A DNA stretch of 64,000 nt, taken from Gemmatimonadota bacterium. GTDB lineage: Bacteria; Gemmatimonadota; Gemmatimonadetes; Longimicrobiales; Gaopeijiaceae. The stretch covers positions 1-64,000 of the forward strand of contig JAPPNO010000123.1 of the NCBI GenBank assembly GCA_028873845.1, in the 5' to 3' direction. The first letter of the stretch is position 1. Every line of letters starts with the position of its first letter. This document shows positions 30,499 to 39,965 of this stretch, piece after piece. The notes below the pieces were generated by a model. It was not told the DNA's origin, made no database searches, and saw only the letters and a program-made list of their open reading frames with translations. The position numbers and the translations under genes are program-made.

Positions 30499-32235
30499 CT
30501 ACGCGATTTTCACGGTCACGATGTCGGTGTCCAGGTACTGCTGGTGACGGACCGAAGAAGCGAAGTGACGCAGGAGCCTGAGCGAGATCTCGTGTTCCTC
30601 GGGGCCCTCGGCGGGCTGATCTCCAATGAGCGCCAGGCGGTCCTCGAGATTCCCCTCGCCGAGGGAGGCCACGAACTCCATTTCCGCACCGTCGCGGCGC
30701 GGGCGGATGACCAGGCGGAGCCTGCGCTGCCCGTCGCCCTCCACACCTTCGATCCGCCGGGCCGACAGCGTCGCTATGGTCTCTTCGGCCACGAGGCGCA
30801 GGCGGCGGACCATCTGTTCACCCCAGCCCTTGCGCGACGACATCTGGCCGAGAACCTCGTCGATCTTCTCCAGGGCCTCCGGGCTCAACTCCGTTTCGAT
30901 GCTCTTGCGGCGCGGGGAGGTCAGCTCGAGGAAGCCGGTCATGATCAGGGCGGCAAGCCCTCCCGCGGCCATGCCGTTGCCCAACAGTTCACCGGCCCAC
31001 CCCTCGAAGCCTTCGGGAAAGAAGATGTCGTGCTGAAACCCGGTGCCGATCCAGAAGGAAAGGCCCACGATCGCGGCCTTGCGGAAGTCCATTCCGTCCT
31101 GCACGACGATCCTCATGCCCAACGCGAAGAGAATCGCGATCATCACGAGTAGGTAGGAAGCCGCCACGGGCCCCGGGATGGCCAGGAAAAGGGCCAGCGC
31201 CTTTGGCAGAAGCGTGAGGGCCAGGAAGAAGAGGCCGATGTAGATACCCACTCTGCGCGACGCAACGCCGGTAACCTCGACGGTGGCCACGCCCGAGGCA
31301 CAGGTGGTATTCGGCACCGTGCCCGCCAGTCCCGAGAGAAGGTTGCCGACGCCGTCGGCGGCCACCGCCCCCTGCACGGAGCGGAAGTCTGTCGCCCGCG
31401 GAGTGCGCCACGAGACCTTCTGGATGCCCACGACATCGCCAACCGTCTCGATGGCTCCCACCAGCGTCACGAACACGAAGGCCGGCAGCAGCGCCCAGAA
31501 CGCCGGTCCCAGGGTGAAGTCGAAGCCCGGCCAGCCGCCCTGGGGAAGTCCGAACCAGGCCGCCTCGGCCACCCGTCCCACCTCGTAGAGCCCGTAGTTG
31601 GACGCCACCACGCACCCCGCGACGACGCCGGCGATCGGGGCCCACCGGCGGACCCCGCCGGATCCGCGCAGCATCATGACGAGGGTGACGAGGAGGGTCA
31701 CGGCGGCGCTGACGTAGATGCCGGTTTCGCTCGCCCCTTCGGGCACCTCCTCCAGGAGTTCCGCCAGGACGGGCATGATCGTGACCGCGATCAGCATCAT
31801 GACCGTTCCCGCCACTGTGGGGGTGATGATCCGGCGCAGCAGCGACAGCCGGGCCGCCAGCAGGAACTGAAAGAGCGAAGACGCAATGAGGAGCGTCATG
31901 AGGAGGCCGGGCCCACCTTCGGTGAGCGCGGTGACGCAAACCGCGATGAACGCCCCCGAGGTGACCATGAGAAGGACATAGCCGGAACCGATCCTCCCGA
32001 CGCGCCGGGCCTGCATCATCGTCGTGATCCCCGAGATGGCAAGCGCGGCGAAAGCGGCCCATGCCAGGTAGGCGTCGGTTCCGCCCGCCGCGCGCACCAC
32101 AACCACCGGAATGAGTATGATCTCCCCGAGTTCGAGCATCATGAGCTGGAGCGCCAGGGCAAGCGCCAGTCCATGAGGGGGGTGTTCGTCGGGCTCGTAG
32201 CGGACGGTGCCGGCGGTCGGGTTGGAGAGAGCCAT
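30499..32235 (-). CDS. Uracil-xanthine permease (NCS2) with C-terminal RsbW-like HATPase-type extension
   Basis: NCS2 features (VGDVVGIQKVSWRTPRATDFRSVQGAVAADGVGNLLSGLAGTVPNTTCASGVATVEVTGVASR); ~150-aa soluble C-terminus RRLRLVAEETIATL...LEDRLALIGDQP...EHEISLRLLRHFASSVRHQQYLDTDIVTVKIA. Confidence 0.85.
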   Translation of the reverse strand: MALSNPTAGTVRYEPDEHPPHGLALALALQLMMLELGEIILIPVVVVRAAGGTDAYLAWAAFAALAISGITTMMQARRVGRIGSGYVLLMVTSGAFIAVCVTALTEGGPGLLMTLLIASSLFQFLLAARLSLLRRIITPTVAGTVMMLIAVTIMPVLAELLEEVPEGASETGIYVSAAVTLLVTLVMMLRGSGGVRRWAPIAGVVAGCVVASNYGLYEVGRVAEAAWFGLPQGGWPGFDFTLGPAFWALLPAFVFVTLVGAIETVGDVVGIQKVSWRTPRATDFRSVQGAVAADGVGNLLSGLAGTVPNTTCASGVATVEVTGVASRRVGIYIGLFFLALTLLPKALALFLAIPGPVAASYLLVMIAILFALGMRIVVQDGMDFRKAAIVGLSFWIGTGFQHDIFFPEGFEGWAGELLGNGMAAGGLAALIMTGFLELTSPRRKSIETELSPEALEKIDEVLGQMSSRKGWGEQMVRRLRLVAEETIATLSARRIEGVEGDGQRRLRLVIRPRRDGAEMEFVASLGEGNLEDRLALIGDQPAEGPEEHEISLRLLRHFASSVRHQQYLDTDIVTVKIA

Positions 32236-32383
32236 AAGTCCTGATCCCGGACAGAGGTGCGCGAAAAGAGCGCCAATGTGGGACTTGGAGCCGTCGCAAA
32301 CAAGCGGTGGCGTCGCCCTGCGGCCCGATCACTTTCCGGGGGGTTGCGGCCCGGTGCCGGCGTCCCTATCGTTCGCCCGCGTC

Positions 32384-33124
32384 ATGTCCGCCCCCGGCAC
32401 CTCTCCCCACCACTTCAAGCGCATGCCCAGCGGATCCAAGTCCATTATTTCAGGCCACAGCTCGCCTGCACCTCGAACCGCCCCAGCGCTGACCGATCTT
32501 GAACAGCGCATCCTGGACTACATGGTGGTCTACCTCCGCACCCACACCTATCAGCCCTCGATCCGGGAGATCGGCCACCACTTCGGGATCAAGAGCACGA
32601 AGACGGTGTCGGAACTGCTCCAGTCGCTGGCGGACAAGGGAGTCGTCGAGCGTGACCCGTCGCGTTCCCGCGGCATCCGCATCCTGGGTCTGGACCTCAA
32701 TGCGCCGACCGTATCGCTGCCCTGCTTCCGTGACCTCGCCGAGGTCGTGGCCGGACTTCGCGGCGGCCGGGCCGAAAAGCGGGTGTGCCTCGACCGGCAG
32801 CTGGCCGGCCGCAGCGGTGGTTTCACCGTGTACGCGACCGGCGACCGGCTGGCCGCGGCCGGAATCGGGGAAGGGGACCTCCTTGTGGTCCAGCCGGTGC
32901 GGGCCGAGGAACTGGCCGACGGAGAGATCGTCGTTGCCCGGGTCCGTGGAGTCACCGACTACCATCAGCTCGAGAAGCGTGGCCCGCGGGTGCTGCTGCG
33001 CGCGGTCGGGGGCGACAGAAGGGCAGTGGACGGCTCGGCGCAGCCGGTCATCCTGGGAAGGGTTGCGGGGTTCTACCGTCATGTGACGCCGCTTTCCTTC
33101 GCGGGACCCTTGACGGCGCACTAG
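32384..33124 (+). CDS. LexA-like repressor with degenerate S24 peptidase domain
   Basis: wHTH LTDLEQRILDYMVVYLRTHTYQPSIREIGHHFGIKSTKTVSELLQSLADKGVVERDPSRSRGI; C-terminal GFTVYATGDRLAAAGIGEGDLLVV...VVARVRGVTDYHQLEKRG. Confidence 0.85.
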   Translation: MSAPGTSPHHFKRMPSGSKSIISGHSSPAPRTAPALTDLEQRILDYMVVYLRTHTYQPSIREIGHHFGIKSTKTVSELLQSLADKGVVERDPSRSRGIRILGLDLNAPTVSLPCFRDLAEVVAGLRGGRAEKRVCLDRQLAGRSGGFTVYATGDRLAAAGIGEGDLLVVQPVRAEELADGEIVVARVRGVTDYHQLEKRGPRVLLRAVGGDRRAVDGSAQPVILGRVAGFYRHVTPLSFAGPLTAH

Positions 33125-33130
33125 CAGCCG

Positions 33131-33622
33131 GTGGACCCCGCCGACCCCGGCAACCCCGATGTCGCCTGGATGTCACGTGCACTGGAGGTCGCTCGGGCGG
33201 GGGGGCTGTGTGGCGAGGTGCCCGTCGGCGCGGTGATCGTGCGGGGTGGAGCGGTGCTCGCCGAGTCCCACAACCGCACGGTGGAGCGGCGTGACCCCAC
33301 CGCCCACGCCGAACTGGTCGCCATCCGCGCGGCCGCGCGTCGCCTGGGGGATTGGCGGCTGACAGGTTGCACCCTGTACACAACCCTGGAACCCTGCGCA
33401 CAATGCGCGGGAGCGATCGTCCTGGCGCGCATTCCAAGTCTGGTCTTCGGCGCCCACGACCCCAAGGCGGGCATGGCGGGCAGCCTGGGCAACCTGGTCC
33501 AGGACCCGCGCCTGAATCATCGGGTGGATCTGATGGGTGGGGTGCTGGCCGACCGGTCGGCGCAGCTGTTGCGCGGGTTCTTCCGGGCGCGGCGGGAGAA
33601 GGCCGCCAACCTCAACCCCTAA
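33131..33622 (+). CDS. tadA: tRNA-specific adenosine deaminase TadA-like
   Basis: HAE (PTAHAELVAIR) and PCxxC (LEPCAQCAGAI) zinc motifs; GAHDPKAGMAGSLGNLVQDPRLNH. Confidence 0.9.
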   Translation: MDPADPGNPDVAWMSRALEVARAGGLCGEVPVGAVIVRGGAVLAESHNRTVERRDPTAHAELVAIRAAARRLGDWRLTGCTLYTTLEPCAQCAGAIVLARIPSLVFGAHDPKAGMAGSLGNLVQDPRLNHRVDLMGGVLADRSAQLLRGFFRARREKAANLNP

Positions 33623-33629
33623 CGCAACG

Positions 33630-35639
33630 TCAGGGTTGCCCGCCCACCTCCGCGTCCATTGCGATCTCCGCGACGGGGGTGCCGTAGATGCGCAGGAACA
33701 CCGCCAGAACGGCAACGCCCGCCAACAGCGCGGCCCAGTGCGGGATCCCCAGCGAGGTACCCAGGCTCCCCAGCACGAGACCGGTGACGCCCACCAGGAC
33801 CGCATACGGAAGCTGGGTGCGCACGTGGTCGACATGGTCGCAGGCCGCGGCCGTCGACGAGAGCACCGTCGTGTCGGAGATGGGGGAGCAGTGGTCGCCC
33901 CAGATCGCCCCCGCCAGCACCGAACTGGTGGTGGCCAGCAGGATGCCGTACAGGGAGCCGTCCGCGAAGCCGGTGCCGCCCGCGAGCGACACGGTGAGCG
34001 GGATCACGAGAGGAATCAGGATCGCCATCGTGGTCCAGGAAGTGCCGGTGGCGAAGGCCATCGCTCCCGAGGTGACGAAGACCACCGCCGGGAGGAGGAC
34101 GATGGGGAGATTGCCGCTCAGAAGCTGCGACAGGTAGTCGGCCGTGCCCACGTCGGTGGTCACCGCGCCCAGCGACCAGGCCAGCGTCAGGATGACCATC
34201 GCGATCATCATCGCCTTGACACCGCCCACCCACGCATCGATGCACTCGTGGACGGTCAGGAGCCGCTGCCCGATCGACAGCGCGGCCGCGACCAGGCACC
34301 CGGCAAGCGATCCCCACAGCAGCGTCGCGAACGGGTCGGCCGCGCCGAACACGTCCCTCAGGGCCGCGTCGGGGCCCGCTGCGGCCCGGCCGGAGGTGTA
34401 CAGTCCCCCCAGGACCACGAGCACCACCGTGAGCACCGGGATCGCCGCGTTCCACCACCGGTGCGGCGCTCCCTCCTTCGACTCGACGAACCCCTTGCCG
34501 GTGTCGGTTGCCAGCATGGCCCCCTCGCGGTGGAGTCCGCGGCCCGCGGCCGCCCTGGACTCGGCCCGGGCCATCGCGCCGAAGTCCCGGTTCATGGCCG
34601 AGGTCAGGAAGACGAACGCCAGGGCCAGCAGGGGATAGAAGAGGTAGGGGATGGTCTGGATGAAGACGGCGTAGGGGCTGAGTCCCGCCAGAAAGGTGGC
34701 CTCGGCGCCCGCGGCTTCGCCGACCGCATTGCCCAGACCGTCCCCGATGAGCGACACCTCGTAGCCGACCCAGGTGGAGATCGGCACGAGCGCGGCGACC
34801 GGCGCGGCGGTCGAGTCGACCAGGTACGCCAGCTTCTCGCGCGACACCTTCAGCCTGTCGGTGATCGGGCGCATGGTGTTGCCCACCACCAGCGTGTTCG
34901 CATAGTCGTCGAAGAAGATCGCCAGACCGGCAAGCATCGTGGCGATCTTTCCCCGGCGCCGGTTCCGGGCCAGCGGCGCCACCGCCCGTACCACCCCCAT
35001 CGTCCCCCCGTTCCTGCTGATCAGTCCGACCATGCCTCCCAGCAGCAGGCTGAAGACCACGATCTGGGTGTGTCCCCCGTCGGTGTCGCCCAGCGCGGGT
35101 ACGATGTACTCGTCGACAAGGCGCCAGGTGGCCTGGAGCGGGTTGTACCCCGCCACGGCCAGCGCGCCCAGCCAGATCCCCGCCAGCAGCGCGGTGATCA
35201 CCTCCTTGAAGATCAGCGCGAGCGCGATCGCGAGGAGGGGCGGAAGGATCGAGAACCACGCGGGAGCGTACGGGGCTGACACCTCGTGCACCGTATCGCC
35301 GATGCGCACCTGGAGCGGCAGTGCGTCGCGCGAGGCGACCGGGATGTCCCGCAGTTCGCGTTCCGCGCCGTGGGCCACCGTGGCGGAGGCGAGAAGTGTC
35401 CCGCCGGCATCGCGAACCTCGACCAGCGCGGAAAGTCCGGTTGTGTTGCGCACCGTCAGGGAGAAGGGCACCGATGAAAGGATGACCCTGGGCCCCTCGA
35501 CGGCGTCCTGGCCGTGCACGGCGGGGGAGACCGCTGCCACCAGAGCGAGGCAGATGCACAGCGGACGAACGGCGCCGTGCAAGGCCGCTGCCGCTCGACT
35601 GGCGGGAGAGTTCTTTCCGCGGGCTGCTGGACGGGTCAT
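33630..35639 (-). CDS. nhaC: NhaC-family Na+/H+ antiporter with signal peptide and N-terminal soluble domain
   Basis: IFFDDYANTLVVGNTMRPITDRLKVSREKLAYLVDSTAAPVAALVPISTWVGYE; GAIWGDHCSPISDTTVLSS. Confidence 0.9.
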   Translation of the reverse strand: MTRPAARGKNSPASRAAAALHGAVRPLCICLALVAAVSPAVHGQDAVEGPRVILSSVPFSLTVRNTTGLSALVEVRDAGGTLLASATVAHGAERELRDIPVASRDALPLQVRIGDTVHEVSAPYAPAWFSILPPLLAIALALIFKEVITALLAGIWLGALAVAGYNPLQATWRLVDEYIVPALGDTDGGHTQIVVFSLLLGGMVGLISRNGGTMGVVRAVAPLARNRRRGKIATMLAGLAIFFDDYANTLVVGNTMRPITDRLKVSREKLAYLVDSTAAPVAALVPISTWVGYEVSLIGDGLGNAVGEAAGAEATFLAGLSPYAVFIQTIPYLFYPLLALAFVFLTSAMNRDFGAMARAESRAAAGRGLHREGAMLATDTGKGFVESKEGAPHRWWNAAIPVLTVVLVVLGGLYTSGRAAAGPDAALRDVFGAADPFATLLWGSLAGCLVAAALSIGQRLLTVHECIDAWVGGVKAMMIAMVILTLAWSLGAVTTDVGTADYLSQLLSGNLPIVLLPAVVFVTSGAMAFATGTSWTTMAILIPLVIPLTVSLAGGTGFADGSLYGILLATTSSVLAGAIWGDHCSPISDTTVLSSTAAACDHVDHVRTQLPYAVLVGVTGLVLGSLGTSLGIPHWAALLAGVAVLAVFLRIYGTPVAEIAMDAEVGGQP

Positions 35640-35822
35640 GGAGGCTCCAGGGTGTTGGGACGCGTCGTTGCGGACCGGTCCCGGCCGGGCCGCGTGTTCC
35701 ATGATCATGTTGGCCGGGCGCTGTCGTGGCAATTACCTTACAGCCGCCCGCCGGCGGATCGAACAGCGAACGCCGCCCGGCGCGAAGGACGGATACCCCC
35801 GACAGGAGCACGGATCGGACAG

Positions 35823-36377
35823 GTGACCCCGGCAGAGCCTACGGTGCTGATGGATGGCGCGGATGTCCGCCGCGCGATCGACCGCATGGCCCACGAGGTG
35901 CTGGAGAAGCTCGGGGGAACAGGGCGCCTTGTTCTTATCGGCGTGCAGCGACGGGGGGTCGATCTGGCCGACATGATCGGCGAAGCGGTCAGGGCCGCCG
36001 AAGGCCATCCGGTACCCACGGGCACCCTCGACATCACCTTCTACCGCGACGACCTCATGGCGCTGGGGCCGCGCCCGCTCGTAGGCGAGACCAAACTGCC
36101 CCCCGGCGGCGTCGACGATCGCGCGGTCGTGCTGGTTGACGATGTCCTCTATACGGGGCGCACCGCGCGCGCCGCGCTCAACGAGCTCATGGACTGGGGG
36201 CGCCCGGCGCGCATCGTGCTCTGCGTGCTGGTGGACCGCGGGGACCGCGAGCTGCCCATCCAGCCGGACATCGTGGGTCGCGAGTTCCCCGTCCTGGCCA
36301 ACCAGAGGATCGACGTGCTGGTCCCCAGGCTGGACGGCGAACTGGCCGTGGTGCTCGGCGCCCTGGATCGTCCGTGA
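35823..36377 (+). CDS. pyrR: Bifunctional pyr regulatory protein / uracil phosphoribosyltransferase PyrR
   Basis: [37 protein letters not shown]. Confidence 0.93.
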   Translation: MTPAEPTVLMDGADVRRAIDRMAHEVLEKLGGTGRLVLIGVQRRGVDLADMIGEAVRAAEGHPVPTGTLDITFYRDDLMALGPRPLVGETKLPPGGVDDRAVVLVDDVLYTGRTARAALNELMDWGRPARIVLCVLVDRGDRELPIQPDIVGREFPVLANQRIDVLVPRLDGELAVVLGALDRP

Positions 36378-37345
36378 GCCTGGCGACGCCGGCCCTGGGC
36401 AAGGACCTGACCGGGCTCGAACCCCTGTCGGCCGACCAGATCCGCGTCATCCTCGACACCGCCGAGCCCTTCAAGGAGATCACCGAGCGGCGCGTCAAGA
36501 AGGTGCCCGTGCTCAGGGGGAAGACGATCGTGAACCTCTTCTTCGAGGCCTCGACCCGGACCCGCATCTCCTTCGAGTTCGCCGAGAAGCGTCTGTCGGC
36601 CGATACGGTGAACATCGGCGCGGCGGGGTCCTCCGTGTCGAAGGGCGAGACGCTGGTGGACACCGCGCGCAACCTCGAGGCGATGAGCATCGACATGGTG
36701 GTGATCCGGCACTGGTCCGCGGGAGCGGCGGCGTTCCTGGCCGCCCGCATCCCGTCGAATGTGATCAACGCCGGCGACGGCGCGCACGAGCATCCCACGC
36801 AGGGCCTGCTCGACATCCTCACGTTGCGCGACCACTTCGGCACGCTGGAGGGACTTCGGGTCTGCATCGTGGGGGACGTGCTGCACTCGCGGGTGGCCCG
36901 CTCCAACATCTACGGCCTGGTGAAGCTCGGCGCCGAGGTGGGGGTGTGCGGGCCGCGTACGCTGCTGCCCGCCTCCATCGAGGAGCTGGGGGTGACCGTT
37001 TTCGGGCGGGTGGAGGAGGCGGTCGAGTGGGCGGATGCCATCAATGTGCTGCGGTTGCAGCTGGAACGCATGCAAGACGGTTTCGTGCCCTCGCTACGGG
37101 AGTACAACCGCGTCTTCGGGATCACCCGTGAGCGCCTGGAGAGCGCCCCGCGGCGGCTCCTGATCCTGCACCCGGGACCGATGAACCGGGGCGTGGAGAT
37201 CGACTCGGATGTGGCCGACGGACCCCATTCGGTGATCCTGCAGCAGGTGACGAACGGAGTGGCCGTGCGGATGGCGGTGCTGTACCTGCTGGCCGGTGGG
37301 GCGCCGCACCTTGCGGAGGCGGCGCGGGATTGGACCGGGAGTTGA
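36374..37345 (+). CDS. pyrB: Aspartate carbamoyltransferase catalytic subunit
   Basis: [58 protein letters not shown]. Confidence 0.95.
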   Translation: MSLATPALGKDLTGLEPLSADQIRVILDTAEPFKEITERRVKKVPVLRGKTIVNLFFEASTRTRISFEFAEKRLSADTVNIGAAGSSVSKGETLVDTARNLEAMSIDMVVIRHWSAGAAAFLAARIPSNVINAGDGAHEHPTQGLLDILTLRDHFGTLEGLRVCIVGDVLHSRVARSNIYGLVKLGAEVGVCGPRTLLPASIEELGVTVFGRVEEAVEWADAINVLRLQLERMQDGFVPSLREYNRVFGITRERLESAPRRLLILHPGPMNRGVEIDSDVADGPHSVILQQVTNGVAVRMAVLYLLAGGAPHLAEAARDWTGS

Positions 37346-37401
37346 GCCGGGTGGTCCGGAGGAGCGTGGCGGCCGGTGGGGCGGGGGCCGAAGGGGCCGG
37401 G

Positions 37402-38699
37402 TGGCCGGTGTGAGCAGCGTGCTTATTCGGGCTGGGCGGGTGATCGACCCGGCCGCGGGCACGGACCTTGAAGGGGACGTCCTGGTCGAGGGAGGGCGGA
37501 TCAGTGCGGTGGGAGCCGGGCTGGACGGCGATGGGGCCGAGGTGGTCGACGCGGCGGGGCTGGTGGTGGCGCCCGGCTTCGTTGATCCGCACGTGCACCT
37601 GTGCGAGCCCGGGTGGGAGCATCGGGAGACCATTCGCACCGGGGCCCGCGCGGCCGCCGCGGGTGGCTATACGGCGGTGTGTTGCATGCCGGATACCGAT
37701 CCCGTCGTCGACGATCCGGCTTCGGTCGGGTTCATCGTGGCGGAGGGGCGGAGGGCGGGGGGCGCGCGGGTCTTTCCGGCGGCCGCGGTGTCGGCGGGCC
37801 GAAAGGGCGAGCAGTTGACCGAGTTCGGGGAGGTGGTGGACGCGGGGGCGGTCGCGGTCACGGACGCGGGGCGGTCGGTCGCATCCTCGGTCCTGATGCG
37901 GCTGGCGCTCCAGTACGCCAGGTCCTTCGACATTCCGGTACTCGCGCACTGCGAGGATGCCGACCTCGCGCGGAGCGGCGTCATGCACGAGGGGGTTGTC
38001 TCCACACGTCTGGGGCTGCGCGGCAAACCCGCTGTCGCGGAGAGGATCGGCGTCGCCCGCGACCTGGCCCTGGCGGAGGCGACCGGGGGACGCCTGCACA
38101 TCCAGCGTGTCTCCACCGGGGCGGCCGCGAGCCTCATACGGCGCGCGCGGCGGCGCGGCGTGCGGGTCACGGCCGAAGTCACTCCACACCATCTGGTCCT
38201 CACCCACGATGTCCTCGCGGACTACGGGACCGACTACAAGGTCGACCCGCCCCTGAGGACTCCCTCAGATATCGAAGCGCTACGGGAGGCGCTGGCGGAC
38301 GGAACGATCGACTGCGTCGCAACCGACCACGCGCCCCGTCACTACGACGAGAAGGAACAGGCGTTCGACGATGCGCCCTTCGGGGCCGTGGGCCTGGAGA
38401 CGGCGTTCGCCGTTCTGCACACCCGGCTCGTACGGGAGGGGGCGCTGACGCTGGCTGCCCTGCTGGAACGGCTTGCCACCGGACCCGCGCGGGCGCTCGG
38501 ACTGGAAGGGGGCACGCTGGAGCCGGGTCGGCCGGCGGATCTGGTGCTGATCGATCCCGAAATGGAATGGACCATCGAGAGCGCCGGGTTCCTCTCAAAG
38601 GGGCGGAACACACCCTTTGACGGGGAACGCGTGATGGGGAGGGTCGTCCGAACCCTGGTGGGGGGCAGGACCGTGTGGAGGTTGGGCGAAGACGCCTGA
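37402..38699 (+). CDS. pyrC: Dihydroorotase homologue (class I-like), probably catalytically degenerate
   Basis: pyrB-linked; GFVDPHVHLCEPGWEHRETI, MPDTDP, LHIQRVST, EVTPHHLVLTHD, ATDHAPRHYDEKEQAFDDAPFGAVGLETAF. Start approximate. Confidence 0.88.
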
Positions 38700-38816
38700 A
38701 CCCCCGCGCTCGGGTGTGTCCGCCGCTGACCGCTGGAGATCGGACGAAGGTGAGCCGGCCGGCCGTTCGGCCGGTTCGAGGGGCCGGGTTCGTGCAGTCC
38801 GGTTGGACCGACCCGG

Positions 38817-39071
38817 TCAGGCGTGGCCGCGAACGATTCGATCCAGCTGGGACTTGATCCGGCCCGCCTTGTTCCGGTGCATGATCCGCCGCGTTGCCGC
38901 GCGGTCGATCAGTGCCACGGCCGCACGGCGATGCTCGTCGGCCTGCTCGCGCGAACCCGCTTCATGCACCCGCCGGATCGCGGTGCGGATCCGCGACCGC
39001 GTGACACGATTGCGGCTGCGCGCCTCGCGGCTCAACTCCATCCGCTTCTTCGCGCTCTTGATGTTGGGCAT
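38817..39071 (-). CDS. rpsT: 30S ribosomal protein S20
   Basis: MPNIKSAKKRMELSREARSRNRVTRSRIRTAIRRV...RRIMHRNKAGRIKSQLDR. Confidence 0.95.
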   Translation of the reverse strand: MPNIKSAKKRMELSREARSRNRVTRSRIRTAIRRVHEAGSREQADEHRRAAVALIDRAATRRIMHRNKAGRIKSQLDRIVRGHA

Positions 39072-39218
39072 CTCGGTTGACTTCCCCGGAGTCGGTGTTG
39101 GCAGAACGGCTCCCCGCAAGCGCCGATCCCCGGTAGGGAGATGCCGTCCACGGACTGCCGCGGCCCTCCCTTGAACGAGGGCCGGCACGAAAGGTAGAAG
39201 AGTGGGTCCACCGGATCA

Positions 39219-39281
39219 ACGGGGCTCGTGCGGGGCTCAAGCGGGTCTGTGTCGGGTTTGACAGGGCTTGTGCGGGTTTGT
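39219..39281. repeat. Three degenerate 21-bp tandem units
   Basis: acggggctcgtgcggggctca | agcgggtctgtgtcgggtttg | acagggcttgtgcgggtttgt. Confidence 0.4.
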
Positions 39282-39317
39282 CGTGCGGGTTTCTCCACGG
39301 ACTGCTAGACTTGGTTC

Positions 39318-39965
39318 ATGGAACTCCTGCTCATTCTTCCCGTCCTGCTCTTTTCGGTCGTGGTTCACGAGGTGGCCCACGCCTGGCAGGCACTCCGGGA
39401 AGGGGACCCCACCGCCCGCGATCTGGGGCGCATCACGCTCAACCCGCTCCGGCACCTCGATCCGGTGGGGTCGCTGCTGGTGCCGCTGCTCCTCTACTTC
39501 CTGCCGGGCGATTTCCTTTTCGGGTGGGCCAAACCCGTTCCGGTCAACCCGCGCAACTACCGCAACTACCGTGCGGGCGACATCAGGGTGTCATTGGCCG
39601 GGATCGTGTCGAACCTGTGTCTGGTGGCGCTGTGCGCGGCGGTGCTTGCGGCGATGACCGCCCTCCAGGGGGTTGCGTTCCCTGGCGGATCAATTGGTAT
39701 AAATATCGCTACAATGGCGACTTATGGTATCTTCATAAACCTTGTTCTAGCGTATTTCAACCTCATCCCGATCCCTCCCCTGGACGGTTCGCACGTACTC
39801 TACCACCTCCTGCCTCCCGCGGCCGGTGCCCGCTACCGGGCGATGGGACGCTACGGCGTCACGCTTCTGGTGCTGACCGTGGTGGTGTTTCCGGGTGCCT
39901 TCGGCGTCCTGCTGTCGCCGGTCTTCACATCCTTCTCGTGGGTTTTGCGGATGGTGGCCGGATGA
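39318..39965 (+). CDS. Site-2 protease family (M50) membrane metalloprotease
   Basis: HEVAHAW (HExxH), NLIPIPPLDGSHVL. Confidence 0.9.
   Translation: MELLLILPVLLFSVVVHEVAHAWQALREGDPTARDLGRITLNPLRHLDPVGSLLVPLLLYFLPGDFLFGWAKPVPVNPRNYRNYRAGDIRVSLAGIVSNLCLVALCAAVLAAMTALQGVAFPGGSIGINIATMATYGIFINLVLAYFNLIPIPPLDGSHVLYHLLPPAAGARYRAMGRYGVTLLVLTVVVFPGAFGVLLSPVFTSFSWVLRMVAG

Noticed and set aside
35640-35823. PyrR-binding attenuator/antiterminator in the pyrR leader
   Set aside because: No convincing PyrR binding loop or U-tract terminator could be read; the spacer is short and shared with divergent nhaC.
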